Part shown: positions 7,294 through 13,943 of the stretch, in pieces
Numbering within the stretch: position 1 is the first letter of the stretch
Layout of the letters: each line of letters begins with the position of its first letter
NCBI GenBank assembly: GCA_035267185.1
Contig: DATFLY010000157.1
Location: 1-24,505 of the forward strand
Length of the DNA stretch: 24,505 nucleotides
Source of the DNA: JAUIBE01 sp035267185
GTDB lineage: Bacteria; Pseudomonadota; Gammaproteobacteria; Xanthomonadales; SZUA-36
Direction of reading: 5' to 3'
Position numbers and translations under genes: made by a program
The notes under the pieces: model-generated
Told to the model about the DNA's origin: nothing
The model's input: the letters and a program-made list of their open reading frames with translations, nothing else
The model's database searches: none

Positions 7294-7848
7294 ATGAAAT
7301 CATTGATTTTTGCAATATTCAGCCTTTTGGTCGCCCTGCCTGTCGGCAGTTTGCATGGCCAGTCTGGCGGACAAAAGACCATCGCAGCCACCCTTGATAT
7401 CTATGTGTTTCCTTCCAAGGGTCAGGACGCCACGCAACAATCGGAGGACGAAGCCAGCTGTTACCAATGGGCTGTTACAAACTCGGGCAGTGATCCATTC
7501 GCAGTGCAGAAGCAACAGGCGGCAGATGCACAGCAAGCCCAGGCAAACCAGCAACAGGCTTCACAGGCCGGCACAGGTTCTGGGGCGCGCGGCGCCGTCG
7601 GCGGTGCTGCCGTTGGTGCCCTGGTAGGCGAGATTGCCAGTGATGACGCGGGCAAAGGCGCGGCCTACGGTGCGGCTCTCGGGCTGATCCGGGGAAGAAG
7701 AAGAGGCGCGCAACAGCAGCAACAGGCGCAACAGCAGGTACAGGCACAGGCAGAACAACAACAGCAGTTGACCCAGTCCCAGATGGATAATTTCAAGAAA
7801 GCCTTCAGTGCCTGCATGGAAGGAAAAAATTATATTGCCAAGTACTGA
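7294..7848 (+). CDS. Glycine-zipper envelope protein with Gln-rich linkers
   Basis: The 184-aa protein has a strong AAAGGAG SD, a signal peptide (1-22, ending LHG) and a segment QSEDEASCYQWAVTNSGSDP that recurs in secreted glycine-zipper proteins. Residues about 95-132 are Gly/Ala-rich with small-residue spacing (GARGAVGGAAVGALVGE, then GKGAAYGAALGLIRG), typical of membrane-inserting Gly-zippers. On both sides lie Q/A-rich low-complexity stretches (about 70-92 and 137-160). The C-terminus ends FKKAFSACMEGKNYIAKY, with a cysteine that could pair with the one near residue 56. Such proteins associate with the outer membrane or its stress responses; the exact role is unknown. It is coupled to the upstream secreted protein gene. 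Confidence 0.82.
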   Translation: MKSLIFAIFSLLVALPVGSLHGQSGGQKTIAATLDIYVFPSKGQDATQQSEDEASCYQWAVTNSGSDPFAVQKQQAADAQQAQANQQQASQAGTGSGARGAVGGAAVGALVGEIASDDAGKGAAYGAALGLIRGRRRGAQQQQQAQQQVQAQAEQQQQLTQSQMDNFKKAFSACMEGKNYIAKY

Positions 7849-7893
7849 AAAATTTTTGCTTGATTAACCGGAACGCAAAAACAGGCTTAATTT

Positions 7894-8418
7894 ATGAACT
7901 CAGAAACCGTATCCGAAAAACCTTCTGTCAAGGAACGGGCAATGGAAGAACTGGTGAAATTCCTGATCATCAGTGCATATCTTGCCATTTGTTTCTGCGT
8001 GCTGATTTTGTACAAGTCCTCAATTGAAGGATCAACAAGTTCTGATTACCTGAATTTTGGAGCAGCTGTTGTAAAAGCCCTGGTGCTCGCAAAATTCATC
8101 CTGATTGGTGAGGCCATGAAAACCGGGAAGCGTGTCCAGGGACCAACACTAACCCATCGAATCATTATGAAATCGATCGCTTTCCTGGTGCTGCTGATCG
8201 TTTTCCACATTATTGAAGAAGTGACCATCGGATTGTTTCATGACAAGACGGTCGTTCAATCACTGCTTGAGTACTGGAACCAGCCCTGGATTGCAAAACT
8301 GGCGCCAGAACTGCTGATGCTATTCATTATGATTCCCATGGTCACTGCCTCCGAATTTGAAAAAATGGTAGGTGCTGAAGCAATGAAAAAAGTTTTTCTT
8401 GGCCGGGACACTGACTGA
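7894..8418 (+). CDS. Integral membrane protein of unknown function
   Basis: The 174-aa protein has a polar N-terminal 22 residues and then four likely membrane helices: about 23-42 (FLIISAYLAICFCVLILY), about 54-73 (NFGAAVVKALVLAKFILIGE), about 92-111 (IAFLVLLIVFHIIEEVTIG) and about 133-152 (PELLMLFIMIPMVTASEF). The segment FHIIEE, with His and two acidic residues inside or next to a helix, could be functional. I do not recognise the family. It follows the glycine-zipper gene by 45 bp with only a weak SD (AGG), so co-transcription is possible. It converges on the membrane protein gene ending at 8450. Confidence 0.75.
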   Translation: MNSETVSEKPSVKERAMEELVKFLIISAYLAICFCVLILYKSSIEGSTSSDYLNFGAAVVKALVLAKFILIGEAMKTGKRVQGPTLTHRIIMKSIAFLVLLIVFHIIEEVTIGLFHDKTVVQSLLEYWNQPWIAKLAPELLMLFIMIPMVTASEFEKMVGAEAMKKVFLGRDTD

Positions 8419-8449
8419 ATACAAAGATCAGCCTCAAGCGTAACAGCTG

Positions 8450-9103
8450 TTATTCCCGGTGATCGTCGCGATCGCCGGGAAAAACAGGTTCTCGTAGCGC
8501 AAACAGGCTGACAAGCAGCATTTCAATTGCTGCAATACTCAGCAAACCATAGCCCAACAGCTCTGTCGCTTCTTCAGAGATATTTTTCACAACCCGCATG
8601 TACCCGTCACCCATCACTGCTTCCCAAAACCTGGCGCGGCCGATAAGGCGGGAAAAAACAAACAGCGTCAAAAAACCACTGAGCAAAATACCCGAGCTGG
8701 GTTGTTGCGAGAAAGCCCTTATTGATTCCGTAATTGAAGTTTTTTGTTTCCAAAGATATAGCACAATCACAACCAGGACAGCCGTAACCAGGACTTGCCA
8801 CGCACCATCGGCCACCAGCTTATCCAGGAAATAATCCGCTTCCCGGATACATATCATGAGAAACAAGGCAGTCAGCATGGCTGCTACAGGCCTCATAACC
8901 AGATTTATTTTTGCGACGATGAGGAATAACAAGCCACTGAGCAGCGCCAACCCACTTTCAAGCCACTCGGTCAGTGAATATTCACTATATTCACTCTCTG
9001 TCCTGAGCTCGTAACCCTCCAGGGTTACCAGGTGAGCCAGGCCAGCAATCATGAACATATAAATGAAACCCCGTAAAAACAGAAACATCACAGAATTTTT
9101 CAT
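8450..9103 (-). CDS. Polytopic membrane protein of unknown function
   Basis: This 217-aa protein has about six predicted membrane helices (residues about 8-27, 48-64, 70-90, 102-119, 136-153 and 184-206). Conserved-looking polar pieces are SLTEWLESGLALLSG, MICIREADYFLDKL, and WEAVMGDGYMRVVKNISEEATELLGYGLL. The arrangement of an acidic pair before helix 2, READYFLD after helix 3 and EE...ELLGY before the last helix resembles a set of uncharacterised bacterial membrane proteins, but I cannot name the family. The start at 9103 has only a weak SD. It is divergent from the DUF4097-type gene and convergent with another membrane protein gene. Confidence 0.75.
   Translation of the reverse strand: MKNSVMFLFLRGFIYMFMIAGLAHLVTLEGYELRTESEYSEYSLTEWLESGLALLSGLLFLIVAKINLVMRPVAAMLTALFLMICIREADYFLDKLVADGAWQVLVTAVLVVIVLYLWKQKTSITESIRAFSQQPSSGILLSGFLTLFVFSRLIGRARFWEAVMGDGYMRVVKNISEEATELLGYGLLSIAAIEMLLVSLFALREPVFPGDRDDHRE
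8453..8481. terminator. Strong hairpin at a convergent gene junction
   Basis: TTCCCGG (8453-8459) pairs with CCGGGAA (8475-8481), and inside it GATCG (8461-8465) pairs with CGATC (8469-8473) around a 3-base loop, joined by one T-G pair. This makes a 13-bp stem. It lies between converging genes, inside the last codons of the leftward gene. No U-tract follows on either strand, so it may be a Rho-assisted or 3'-end-stabilising structure instead of a classical terminator. Confidence 0.45.
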
Positions 9104-9196
9104 ATCAACATTGTAACCATTGGCACTGGTTTGACATCTAACTGTTGTTAACCTGTTTTACAACAACCTGGTTATTATCCCATGGGAGCAATTGAA
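9104..9196. promoter_or_regulatory. Divergent promoter region with a GTTGTT/AACAAC dyad
   Basis: A perfect -35 hexamer TTGACA lies at 9131-9136. A weak -10 (TGTTTT, 9154-9159) follows with 17-bp spacing on the plus strand. Overlapping it is an inverted repeat, GTTGTT (9144-9149) and AACAAC (9162-9167), separated by 12 bases, which covers the -10 and could be an operator. The SD of the downstream gene is GGGAG at 9184-9188. Confidence 0.4.
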
Positions 9197-9970
9197 ATGA
9201 AGAAATACTGTTTGGTTTTGGTATTGCTGGTATCAACAAACCTGCAAGCGTGGAATTGCGCGCATGAAGAAGTAATAGAAGTCACACTGGATATGGACAA
9301 CACCCAATTGCTCTCTGTCCTCGCCGGTGCAGGAGACCTGGAAATCAGGGGCAACCCTGGCAGCAACACAGTCGTTGCTACAGGACGGGTATGTGCTTCA
9401 AAGGCGGAATGGCTCGATGAAGCAGACCTGATCGCAAAAGGAGGCCGGGAAGCCTCCATTGCTGTTTCACTTCCTGATGTCGACAGCGGCTGGAGCGTAT
9501 CGGGAAATCGGTATGTGTACATGGACCTGACCATCGAGGTTCCGGACAACATTCCTCTTGATGTCAGGGACAGCAGTGGCGACATGAGCATCGAAAGCAC
9601 GACCTCTGTCACGATCCGGGACAGCAGCGGCAACATTGACCTGGAAGACATCAATGGTGACATCGTTCTGAATGATTCTTCAGGGGACATTGATTTGCTG
9701 GATATCAATGGAAACGTCACGGTCGTACAGGACAGTTCCGGTGATGTTTACGGCAAAGACATTGTTGGAATGGTTCTGGTTGAACGTGACAGTTCAGGTG
9801 ACATCAGGTTTGAAGATGTTCGTGACGACTTCGTTGTCGAACGTGACTCTTCCGGAGACATCGTTGCGCGTTCAGTCGGTGGAGATTTTAGAGTACTTAG
9901 TGACAGCAGCGGAGGCATCAGTCATCGGAATGTTTCAGGAACCGTGGATATTCCCAAGGACAAGAGTTAG
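9197..9970 (+). CDS. Secreted DUF4097-type beta-helix protein
   Basis: The start at 9197 is chosen because GGGAG lies 8 bases upstream and the signal peptide (1-18, ending LQA) begins there; an ATG at 9182 precedes the SD. The mature 257-aa protein begins with a non-repetitive part containing VLAGAGDLEIRGNPGSNTVV. From residue 125 on it has seven tandem units, each starting DSSG (DSSGD, DSSGN or DSSGG) and spaced 17, 18, 19, 19, 19 and 19 residues apart. This is a right-handed parallel beta-helix pattern as in DUF4097/DUF2807 'putative adhesin' proteins. The regular Asp-Ser-Ser-Gly turns would stack into an acidic ladder that could bind Ca2+ or a polymer. No anchor or lipobox is visible. Function is unknown; a structural or adhesive envelope role is inferred. 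Confidence 0.87.
   Translation: MKKYCLVLVLLVSTNLQAWNCAHEEVIEVTLDMDNTQLLSVLAGAGDLEIRGNPGSNTVVATGRVCASKAEWLDEADLIAKGGREASIAVSLPDVDSGWSVSGNRYVYMDLTIEVPDNIPLDVRDSSGDMSIESTTSVTIRDSSGNIDLEDINGDIVLNDSSGDIDLLDINGNVTVVQDSSGDVYGKDIVGMVLVERDSSGDIRFEDVRDDFVVERDSSGDIVARSVGGDFRVLSDSSGGISHRNVSGTVDIPKDKS
9569..9958 (+). repeat. Seven DSSG-type 17-19-residue coding repeats
   Basis: These are repeat units inside the DUF4097-type gene, starting at codons 125, 142, 160, 179, 198, 217 and 236. Each begins GA(C/T)(AGC or TCT/TCA)... for Asp-Ser-Ser-Gly and continues with alternating hydrophobic residues. Codons vary between units (AGCAGT, TCTTCA, AGTTCC), so the repeats are old and kept by protein-level selection. 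Confidence 0.85.
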
Positions 9971-9979
9971 AAAATTTTC

Positions 9980-10001
9980 CTGCAACCCCTGGGGCTGGCA
10001 G
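9980..10001. terminator. Weak hairpin between convergent genes
   Basis: CTGC (9980-9983) pairs with GCAG (9998-10001), and CCC (9986-9988) with GGG (9992-9994). The stem is interrupted by AA/CTG. On the minus strand it is followed by AGGAAAATTTTC. It occupies most of the 32-bp gap between converging genes. A terminator role is plausible but weak. Confidence 0.3.
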
Positions 10002-10002
10002 G

Positions 10003-10932
10003 TCAGTCGGTTTTCAAGGCGTCATTCAGGCGCTTGAGGCCGGTTGAAATATCCTGTCCCAGGGCAATTGCGCCCGTCTTGTTGATCGCATCGCAAACCG
10101 CAACGGAAGACTGACCACCTACAAACACCGGGATATCTGCCTGCGAAACCAGTTTGGCCAGGTCTTGTTCAATCACCTGGAGATCGGGTTCAACCGAACC
10201 TGAAAGCACAATAGCATCGCACTTTTTCTTTTCGGCAACATAAGCGATCTCTTCGAGAGGCATACTCGCCCCCAGTGACAATATCCTGTAACCGCTGTTG
10301 TGAGCAGACAGCGCAAATACCTGTAATGCGATCTCATGCATCTCCCCAGGAAGGCAGGCGACCAGCAGATAAGGGCCGTTTGCTCGTCTCGAACGATGAT
10401 GAAACTGTGCGCCCAGCCTGTTTCTCAGAATGAAAGAAAAGAAATGTTCTTCTGCAATACTGCCGTCACCACTTTTCCACCTCGCACCCAGAGACCTCAA
10501 CAGCGGCTGAACCAGTTTTGCTGTGACTTCCTCGATTGGTGCTATTGCGAGAGCCTGGTTGTAAACCGACTCCAGGCGATGCTCATCGAAGTCGACAATT
10601 GAGGCGATCATGGCATCAAGTGACTCATCCCAGTGATCCCGGTGCCGGGAGCCCTCTTCGCTGGAGTCTGTATTTGTTACTTCCAGCATATCCGGCCTGA
10701 TCTGGCTGATGCGCATACCCTGAGATGTAAGCGATGTGATGCGGTTGATCTGATCAATGTGCTTTCGGGTGTAAAGACGGTGACCGCTTTCCTTCCGGAC
10801 TGGCGTGATCAGGTCATAGCGTCTTTCCCATGCCCGAAGTGTAATTGCTCCAACGCCGGTCAGCTTTGACACAGTGCCAATCGTGTATAACTTTTCAGGT
10901 GAGTCCATCAGCTGTGTCGCTTCACTGTTCAT
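10003..10932 (-). CDS. MerR-family regulator with cobalamin-binding domain (CarH/LitR-type photoreceptor)
   Basis: The 309-aa protein has a MerR winged-helix domain at about 15-80 (YTIGTVSKLTGVGAITLRAW, then RRYDLITPVRKESGHRLYT). A B12-binding helix bundle follows (about 100-180), then a Rossmann-like cobalamin domain (about 186-305). The bundle has W152, then nine residues, then E162-H163, the W-x9-EH signature of CarH. The Rossmann part has E197-M-H199-E-I-A202, matching ExHxxG except that the final Gly is Ala; H199 would be the lower cobalt ligand. In CarH and LitR, adenosylcobalamin in the dark drives tetramerisation and repression, and light breaks the Co-C bond and releases DNA. The gene is divergent from the eight-gene lipid operon, whose regulator it probably is. 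Its own promoter overlaps repeated TCGATA elements, suggesting autoregulation. Family confidence is high; light sensing is inferred. Confidence 0.9.
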   Translation of the reverse strand: MNSEATQLMDSPEKLYTIGTVSKLTGVGAITLRAWERRYDLITPVRKESGHRLYTRKHIDQINRITSLTSQGMRISQIRPDMLEVTNTDSSEEGSRHRDHWDESLDAMIASIVDFDEHRLESVYNQALAIAPIEEVTAKLVQPLLRSLGARWKSGDGSIAEEHFFSFILRNRLGAQFHHRSRRANGPYLLVACLPGEMHEIALQVFALSAHNSGYRILSLGASMPLEEIAYVAEKKKCDAIVLSGSVEPDLQVIEQDLAKLVSQADIPVFVGGQSSVAVCDAINKTGAIALGQDISTGLKRLNDALKTD

Positions 10933-10967
10933 TGTTCAGAGCCTGTTGGGAATATTTCGATACAACT

Positions 10968-10995
10968 ACTATACACGAATCGATATAAATTTCAA
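10968..10995 (-). promoter_or_regulatory. Candidate sigma70 promoter of the MerR/B12 regulator
   Basis: On the minus strand, TTGAAA (10990-10995) and TATAGT (10968-10973) are separated by 16 bp. The spacer holds the TCGATATA element (10980-10987), and another element (TCGATACA, 10957-10964) lies just past the -10. This places putative operators inside the promoter, as expected for an autorepressed MerR-type gene. Confidence 0.5.
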
Positions 10996-11141
10996 AAACT
11001 ATGAAATATCGATACAAAAACCCTTGCATTACCTATACGTTTCCTGTACATTTCTTCTCACTCGCGAGCTGAGTACGTTCGCAGAACCGCAAAATAGCCC
11101 GGTTCGTAGTGCTCTCGAGATTGAATTACCGAGTCATTATA

Positions 11142-11153
11142 TACAAACTTGTA
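11142..11153. promoter_or_regulatory. Operator-like inverted repeat TACAA-N2-TTGTA
   Basis: TACAA (11142-11146) and TTGTA (11149-11153) are perfect inverted halves separated by two bases, with partial flanking symmetry (TATA/TACATA). The site lies 20 bases before the first start codon of the lipid operon, so a bound repressor would block early transcription. It is the most symmetric of the TATACA/TGTACA elements in this region. Confidence 0.5.
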
Positions 11154-11173
11154 CATATATTGTGGAGATAGAA

Positions 11174-12298
11174 ATGAAAAAGCTTGCATCCATCCTTGCC
11201 CTTACGGTCGCGTCGGTAACTGCGCAACCGTTATTTGCACAGGCCAACGTCGCCGTTCTTCACCTGGCGCCGTTCGCGCCGGATATAGAAGACACCGCCG
11301 TTGATATTTACATCAACGACGCGCTGACCTTCCCTGGCGTGCTTTACAAGGACTTCGTTGACTATACGGAACTGCCAGCGGGTGAGTACGACATAGACAT
11401 TGCCCCTGCAGGAACAACCGACTTCGTCATCAGTGGAACATTTCCGCTGGAAGACGGGATTTTCTACAGCGTTGCTGCTGTTGGAAATGGCGCTGAGCAG
11501 CCTCTTGAGCTACTGGCACTTGTCGATAATGATGGTCAGAACCCGCCTGCAGGAAGCTCCAACGTTCGAATTGCACACACGGCACCATTTGCTGACACCG
11601 CGGCAGGAACCGAGGTTTCGATCCGAACCGATGGCGGCGATGTCGTGGCCGGATTGGTTGGTGTACCCTACAAAGCTGACAGCGGATTCCTTGCATTGCC
11701 GGAAGCCGAGTACGACCTGAAAGTAGCCAACAACGAAGGCACTGTGAATTATATTGATCCCCTTCCAGTAGCAGTCCCGGATGGAGCCACCCTCACCCTG
11801 TTCGCTATCGGTGACGGCAGAAACCAACCGTTGGGCATCCTCGCATTCCCTCTAGGTGAATTGCCGACACAACAGCCTGTAGATAACTCTGCCAATGGCT
11901 GGTGGAACATCCAGGAAGGCGAAGGACGGGGAATCATCCTGCAGCCAATTCCTGCTCAGAATCGCTTGGTAGGCACATGGTACGACTATGACGCCGATGG
12001 CAATCCTGTATTCTTCACTTTTGACAGCTGCCAGGAAGATCGTGCCGACGACGGAAGCTTTGAATGCTCAACCCCAGGCGCATTTGATGGAACCACTGCT
12101 GAAACGGCCCTGTTCCAGACCACCGGCGGTGGAGCTGATTCCACTGAAGCGACCACAACCCGTGTGGGAACCGTGACGGTGGAAGTGCTTGGATGCAACG
12201 ACCTGATGGCTGTTGCTGATATTGATGGGGCACCTGCTCCGGAAATGGTGACTGCGAAGCGCCTGACCCAACCCATTCCTTGCACAATCGAAGACTAA
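11174..12298 (+). CDS. Secreted protein with two DUF4397 repeats and a WW-GEG C-terminal module
   Basis: The start is set at the ATG at 11174, preceded by GGAGA and beginning a signal peptide (1-22, ending LFA); the frame is open upstream but without an SD, across the promoter. The 374-aa protein has two homologous DUF4397 repeats, about 25-120 (NVAVLHLAPFAP...VDIYINDA) and 130-226 (NVRIAHTAPFAD...VSIRTDGG). DUF4397 is a beta-sandwich found in secreted and surface proteins, with no known reaction. Residues about 240-374 form a module starting NGWWNIQEGEGRG and ending LTQPIPC, related to the one ending the protein at 2826. It is the first gene of the lipid operon; its TAA overlaps the ATG of the first CFA-like gene. 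It may bind lipid or polysaccharide at the surface, but its presence in such a cluster is unexplained. Confidence 0.88.
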   Translation: MKKLASILALTVASVTAQPLFAQANVAVLHLAPFAPDIEDTAVDIYINDALTFPGVLYKDFVDYTELPAGEYDIDIAPAGTTDFVISGTFPLEDGIFYSVAAVGNGAEQPLELLALVDNDGQNPPAGSSNVRIAHTAPFADTAAGTEVSIRTDGGDVVAGLVGVPYKADSGFLALPEAEYDLKVANNEGTVNYIDPLPVAVPDGATLTLFAIGDGRNQPLGILAFPLGELPTQQPVDNSANGWWNIQEGEGRGIILQPIPAQNRLVGTWYDYDADGNPVFFTFDSCQEDRADDGSFECSTPGAFDGTTAETALFQTTGGGADSTEATTTRVGTVTVEVLGCNDLMAVADIDGAPAPEMVTAKRLTQPIPCTIED

Positions 12299-13356
12299 TG
12301 AGTTCAGCAGCAAGGATTGCAATTTCCTGGACGGAATCAGGACTGATTCCGGACCGCGTGATTCGAGGCGGCATCCGCCGCCTCAATCGCGCGCGTCTGG
12401 ACCAGGTCAGCGCAGATTCTCCGGAAGCATTCAGCACGCAGCTCAACCAATTTGTTCAGAAGATGAACGAATCTGAAATTGCCCCGGTTCCTCATCTTGC
12501 CAATACCCAGCATTACGAAGTACCTGCCGAATTTTTTAACCTGGTTCTCGGCAAACATGGCAAATACAGTTGCTGTTACTGGAGCAACGGTGCAGAGAAC
12601 CTCGACCAGGCCGAGGCTGCTGCCCTGGCCATCACCTGTGAAAGAGCGCACATCCGGGACGGGCAGAAGATTCTTGACCTGGGTTGCGGATGGGGATCAC
12701 TGACTCTGTGGATTGCAGAGCACTACCCGAATACAGAAGTCACGTCGGTTTCCAATTCTTCTGCTCAGAGACAATGGATTGAAAAAACTGCGAGAGATCG
12801 CGGTCTCGAAAATATCACTGTGATCACACAGGATATGAATACGTTTGCCATCGGCAGAACCTTTGACCGGGTTGTTTCAGTGGAGATGTTCGAACACATG
12901 CGAAACTGGGGCGAACTGTTCTCGAGGGTCAGACGCTGGCTCAAGCCAGACGGCAGGTTTTTTATGCACGTCTTCTGTCATCGCAGTGCCGCTTACGAGT
13001 TTGAGGACAAGGGTCCTGCAGATTGGATGAGCAGGCACTTCTTTTCCGGCGGCATCATGCCCAGCGCCGATCTTCCCCTTCGATTCCAGAAAGACCTGGT
13101 CCTGCTAGAAAAGAATCACTGGAGCGGTCTGGAGTATGAAAAAACCTCCAATGCATGGCTGGAACGCATGGACGATAAGCATGAAGAAGTCATGCCATGG
13201 ATCGAATCGACTTACGGAAGGGACAAAGCACAGCAGTGGTTTCAGCGCTGGCGAATCTTCTTCATGGCCTGTGCAGAACTTTTTGGCCACGACCATGGAA
13301 GCGAGTGGTTGGTGGGGCACTACCTTTTTGAGCCCCGCACCGGAACAAAACTGTGA
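12298..13356 (+). CDS. CFA-synthase-like SAM methyltransferase 1
   Basis: The start is the ATG overlapping the upstream stop (TAATG), giving 352 aa. It belongs to the cyclopropane-fatty-acid synthase/coclaurine-N-methyltransferase-like branch: QHYEVPAEFF at 71-80, YSCCYW near 90-95, SAM-binding motif I ILDLGCGWGS at 125-134, SVSNSSAQRQW near 149-160, and SVEMFEHMRNW at 194-204. The N-terminal lipid-binding domain of classical CFA synthases is replaced by a short 65-residue region. The reaction is probably methyl transfer from S-adenosylmethionine to an unsaturated acyl chain or related lipid at the membrane; cyclopropane formation is not certain. The residue after FM near 239 is His (MHVF), where classical enzymes place an active-site His. 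The TGA overlaps the GTG start of the next gene. Confidence 0.9.
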   Translation: MSSAARIAISWTESGLIPDRVIRGGIRRLNRARLDQVSADSPEAFSTQLNQFVQKMNESEIAPVPHLANTQHYEVPAEFFNLVLGKHGKYSCCYWSNGAENLDQAEAAALAITCERAHIRDGQKILDLGCGWGSLTLWIAEHYPNTEVTSVSNSSAQRQWIEKTARDRGLENITVITQDMNTFAIGRTFDRVVSVEMFEHMRNWGELFSRVRRWLKPDGRFFMHVFCHRSAAYEFEDKGPADWMSRHFFSGGIMPSADLPLRFQKDLVLLEKNHWSGLEYEKTSNAWLERMDDKHEEVMPWIESTYGRDKAQQWFQRWRIFFMACAELFGHDHGSEWLVGHYLFEPRTGTKL

Positions 13357-13943
13357 AATCCCTGACCGCGGTGAAAATCATTAATTACCTGTTGTTCCAG
13401 ATCGGCTGGCTGGCCTGCGTCTGGGGCGCTGCAGAAGGCTATCCCTGGATGGGGCTTGTGGCCATTGTTCCAACATTACTTTTGCATTTCAGATGGGCAC
13501 ACAATCGTTCCGCGGAAGCCCGCCTGTTGTTGGTGTGCGCGCTGACCGGGATTGCTTTTGATGGCATTCTTCTCACGACCGGCTGGGTAGCGTTTCCCAA
13601 TGGAGAATGGATACCGGGCCTTGCACCCTACTGGATGATGGTGCTGTGGGTATTTCTGGGAACCACCCTGAACCTGTCAATGGCATGGATGAAGGGAAGA
13701 CCTGTTGCAGCATTTATTCTCGGCGCCGTTGGCGGTCCTCTCGCCTACATTGCGGGAGAGAAACTCGGCGGAATTACCCTGGTTGAATCGACACCTGCAC
13801 TCATAGCGTTGGCAGTTGGCTGGGGTGTGGTCATGCCAGCCCTGGCGCACGTGGCCACCCGCCTGAACGGCTTCAAAAACCCCTCGCCCCCCGATTTCAT
13901 CATCAGCGAATCAGACAACAGCAGGATTTCACAGCATGGCTAG
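13353..13943 (+). CDS. DUF2878 integral membrane protein
   Basis: The 196-aa protein starts with GTG overlapping the previous stop (GTGA). It is strongly hydrophobic with about six membrane helices. Conserved features of DUF2878 are visible: a WGAAEGYPWMGLVAI N-terminal part, HFRWAHNRSAEARLL, APYWMMVLWVFLGTTLNLSMAW, and GGPLAYIAGEKLGG. The family has no known biochemical function, but is often found next to COG2907 oxidoreductases, DUF1365 and CFA-like genes, which suggests a role in the same lipid-modification pathway. The C-terminal 30 residues are polar. Its stop lies 8 bases inside the next gene, so translation is tightly coupled. Confidence 0.88.
   Translation: MKSLTAVKIINYLLFQIGWLACVWGAAEGYPWMGLVAIVPTLLLHFRWAHNRSAEARLLLVCALTGIAFDGILLTTGWVAFPNGEWIPGLAPYWMMVLWVFLGTTLNLSMAWMKGRPVAAFILGAVGGPLAYIAGEKLGGITLVESTPALIALAVGWGVVMPALAHVATRLNGFKNPSPPDFIISESDNSRISQHG

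Larger units (their letters stand above)
10933..11173. promoter_or_regulatory. Divergent regulatory region of regulator and lipid operon
   Basis: This 241-bp AT-rich region contains repeated related elements: TCGATACA at 10957-10964 and 11009-11016, TCGATATA at 10980-10987, CTATACA at 10969-10975, CCTATACG at 11032-11039, TGTACA at 11045-11050, and an inverted repeat at 11142-11153. There is also CTCGCGAG at 11061-11068 and a 6-bp hairpin (GAACCG 11084-11089, CGGTTC 11100-11105). A weak rightward promoter could be TTGCAT (11024-11029), 17 bp, TACATT (11047-11052), whose -10 is shared with TGTACA. The repeats are observed; binding by the neighbouring MerR-type protein is inferred. Confidence 0.6.

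Noticed and set aside
7300..7761. Several minus-strand frames across the glycine-zipper gene
   Set aside because: They arise from the Gln/Ala-rich, stop-poor composition of the real gene.
9569..9958. Repeats considered as a CRISPR-like or minisatellite array
   Set aside because: Units are in frame, vary at synonymous positions, have no constant repeat and spacer, and encode a regular beta-helix.
10874..11173. Upstream extension of the DUF4397 protein
   Set aside because: The frame is open, but it crosses the regulator's coding region and the promoter, has no SD, and would bury the signal peptide about 100 residues inside.
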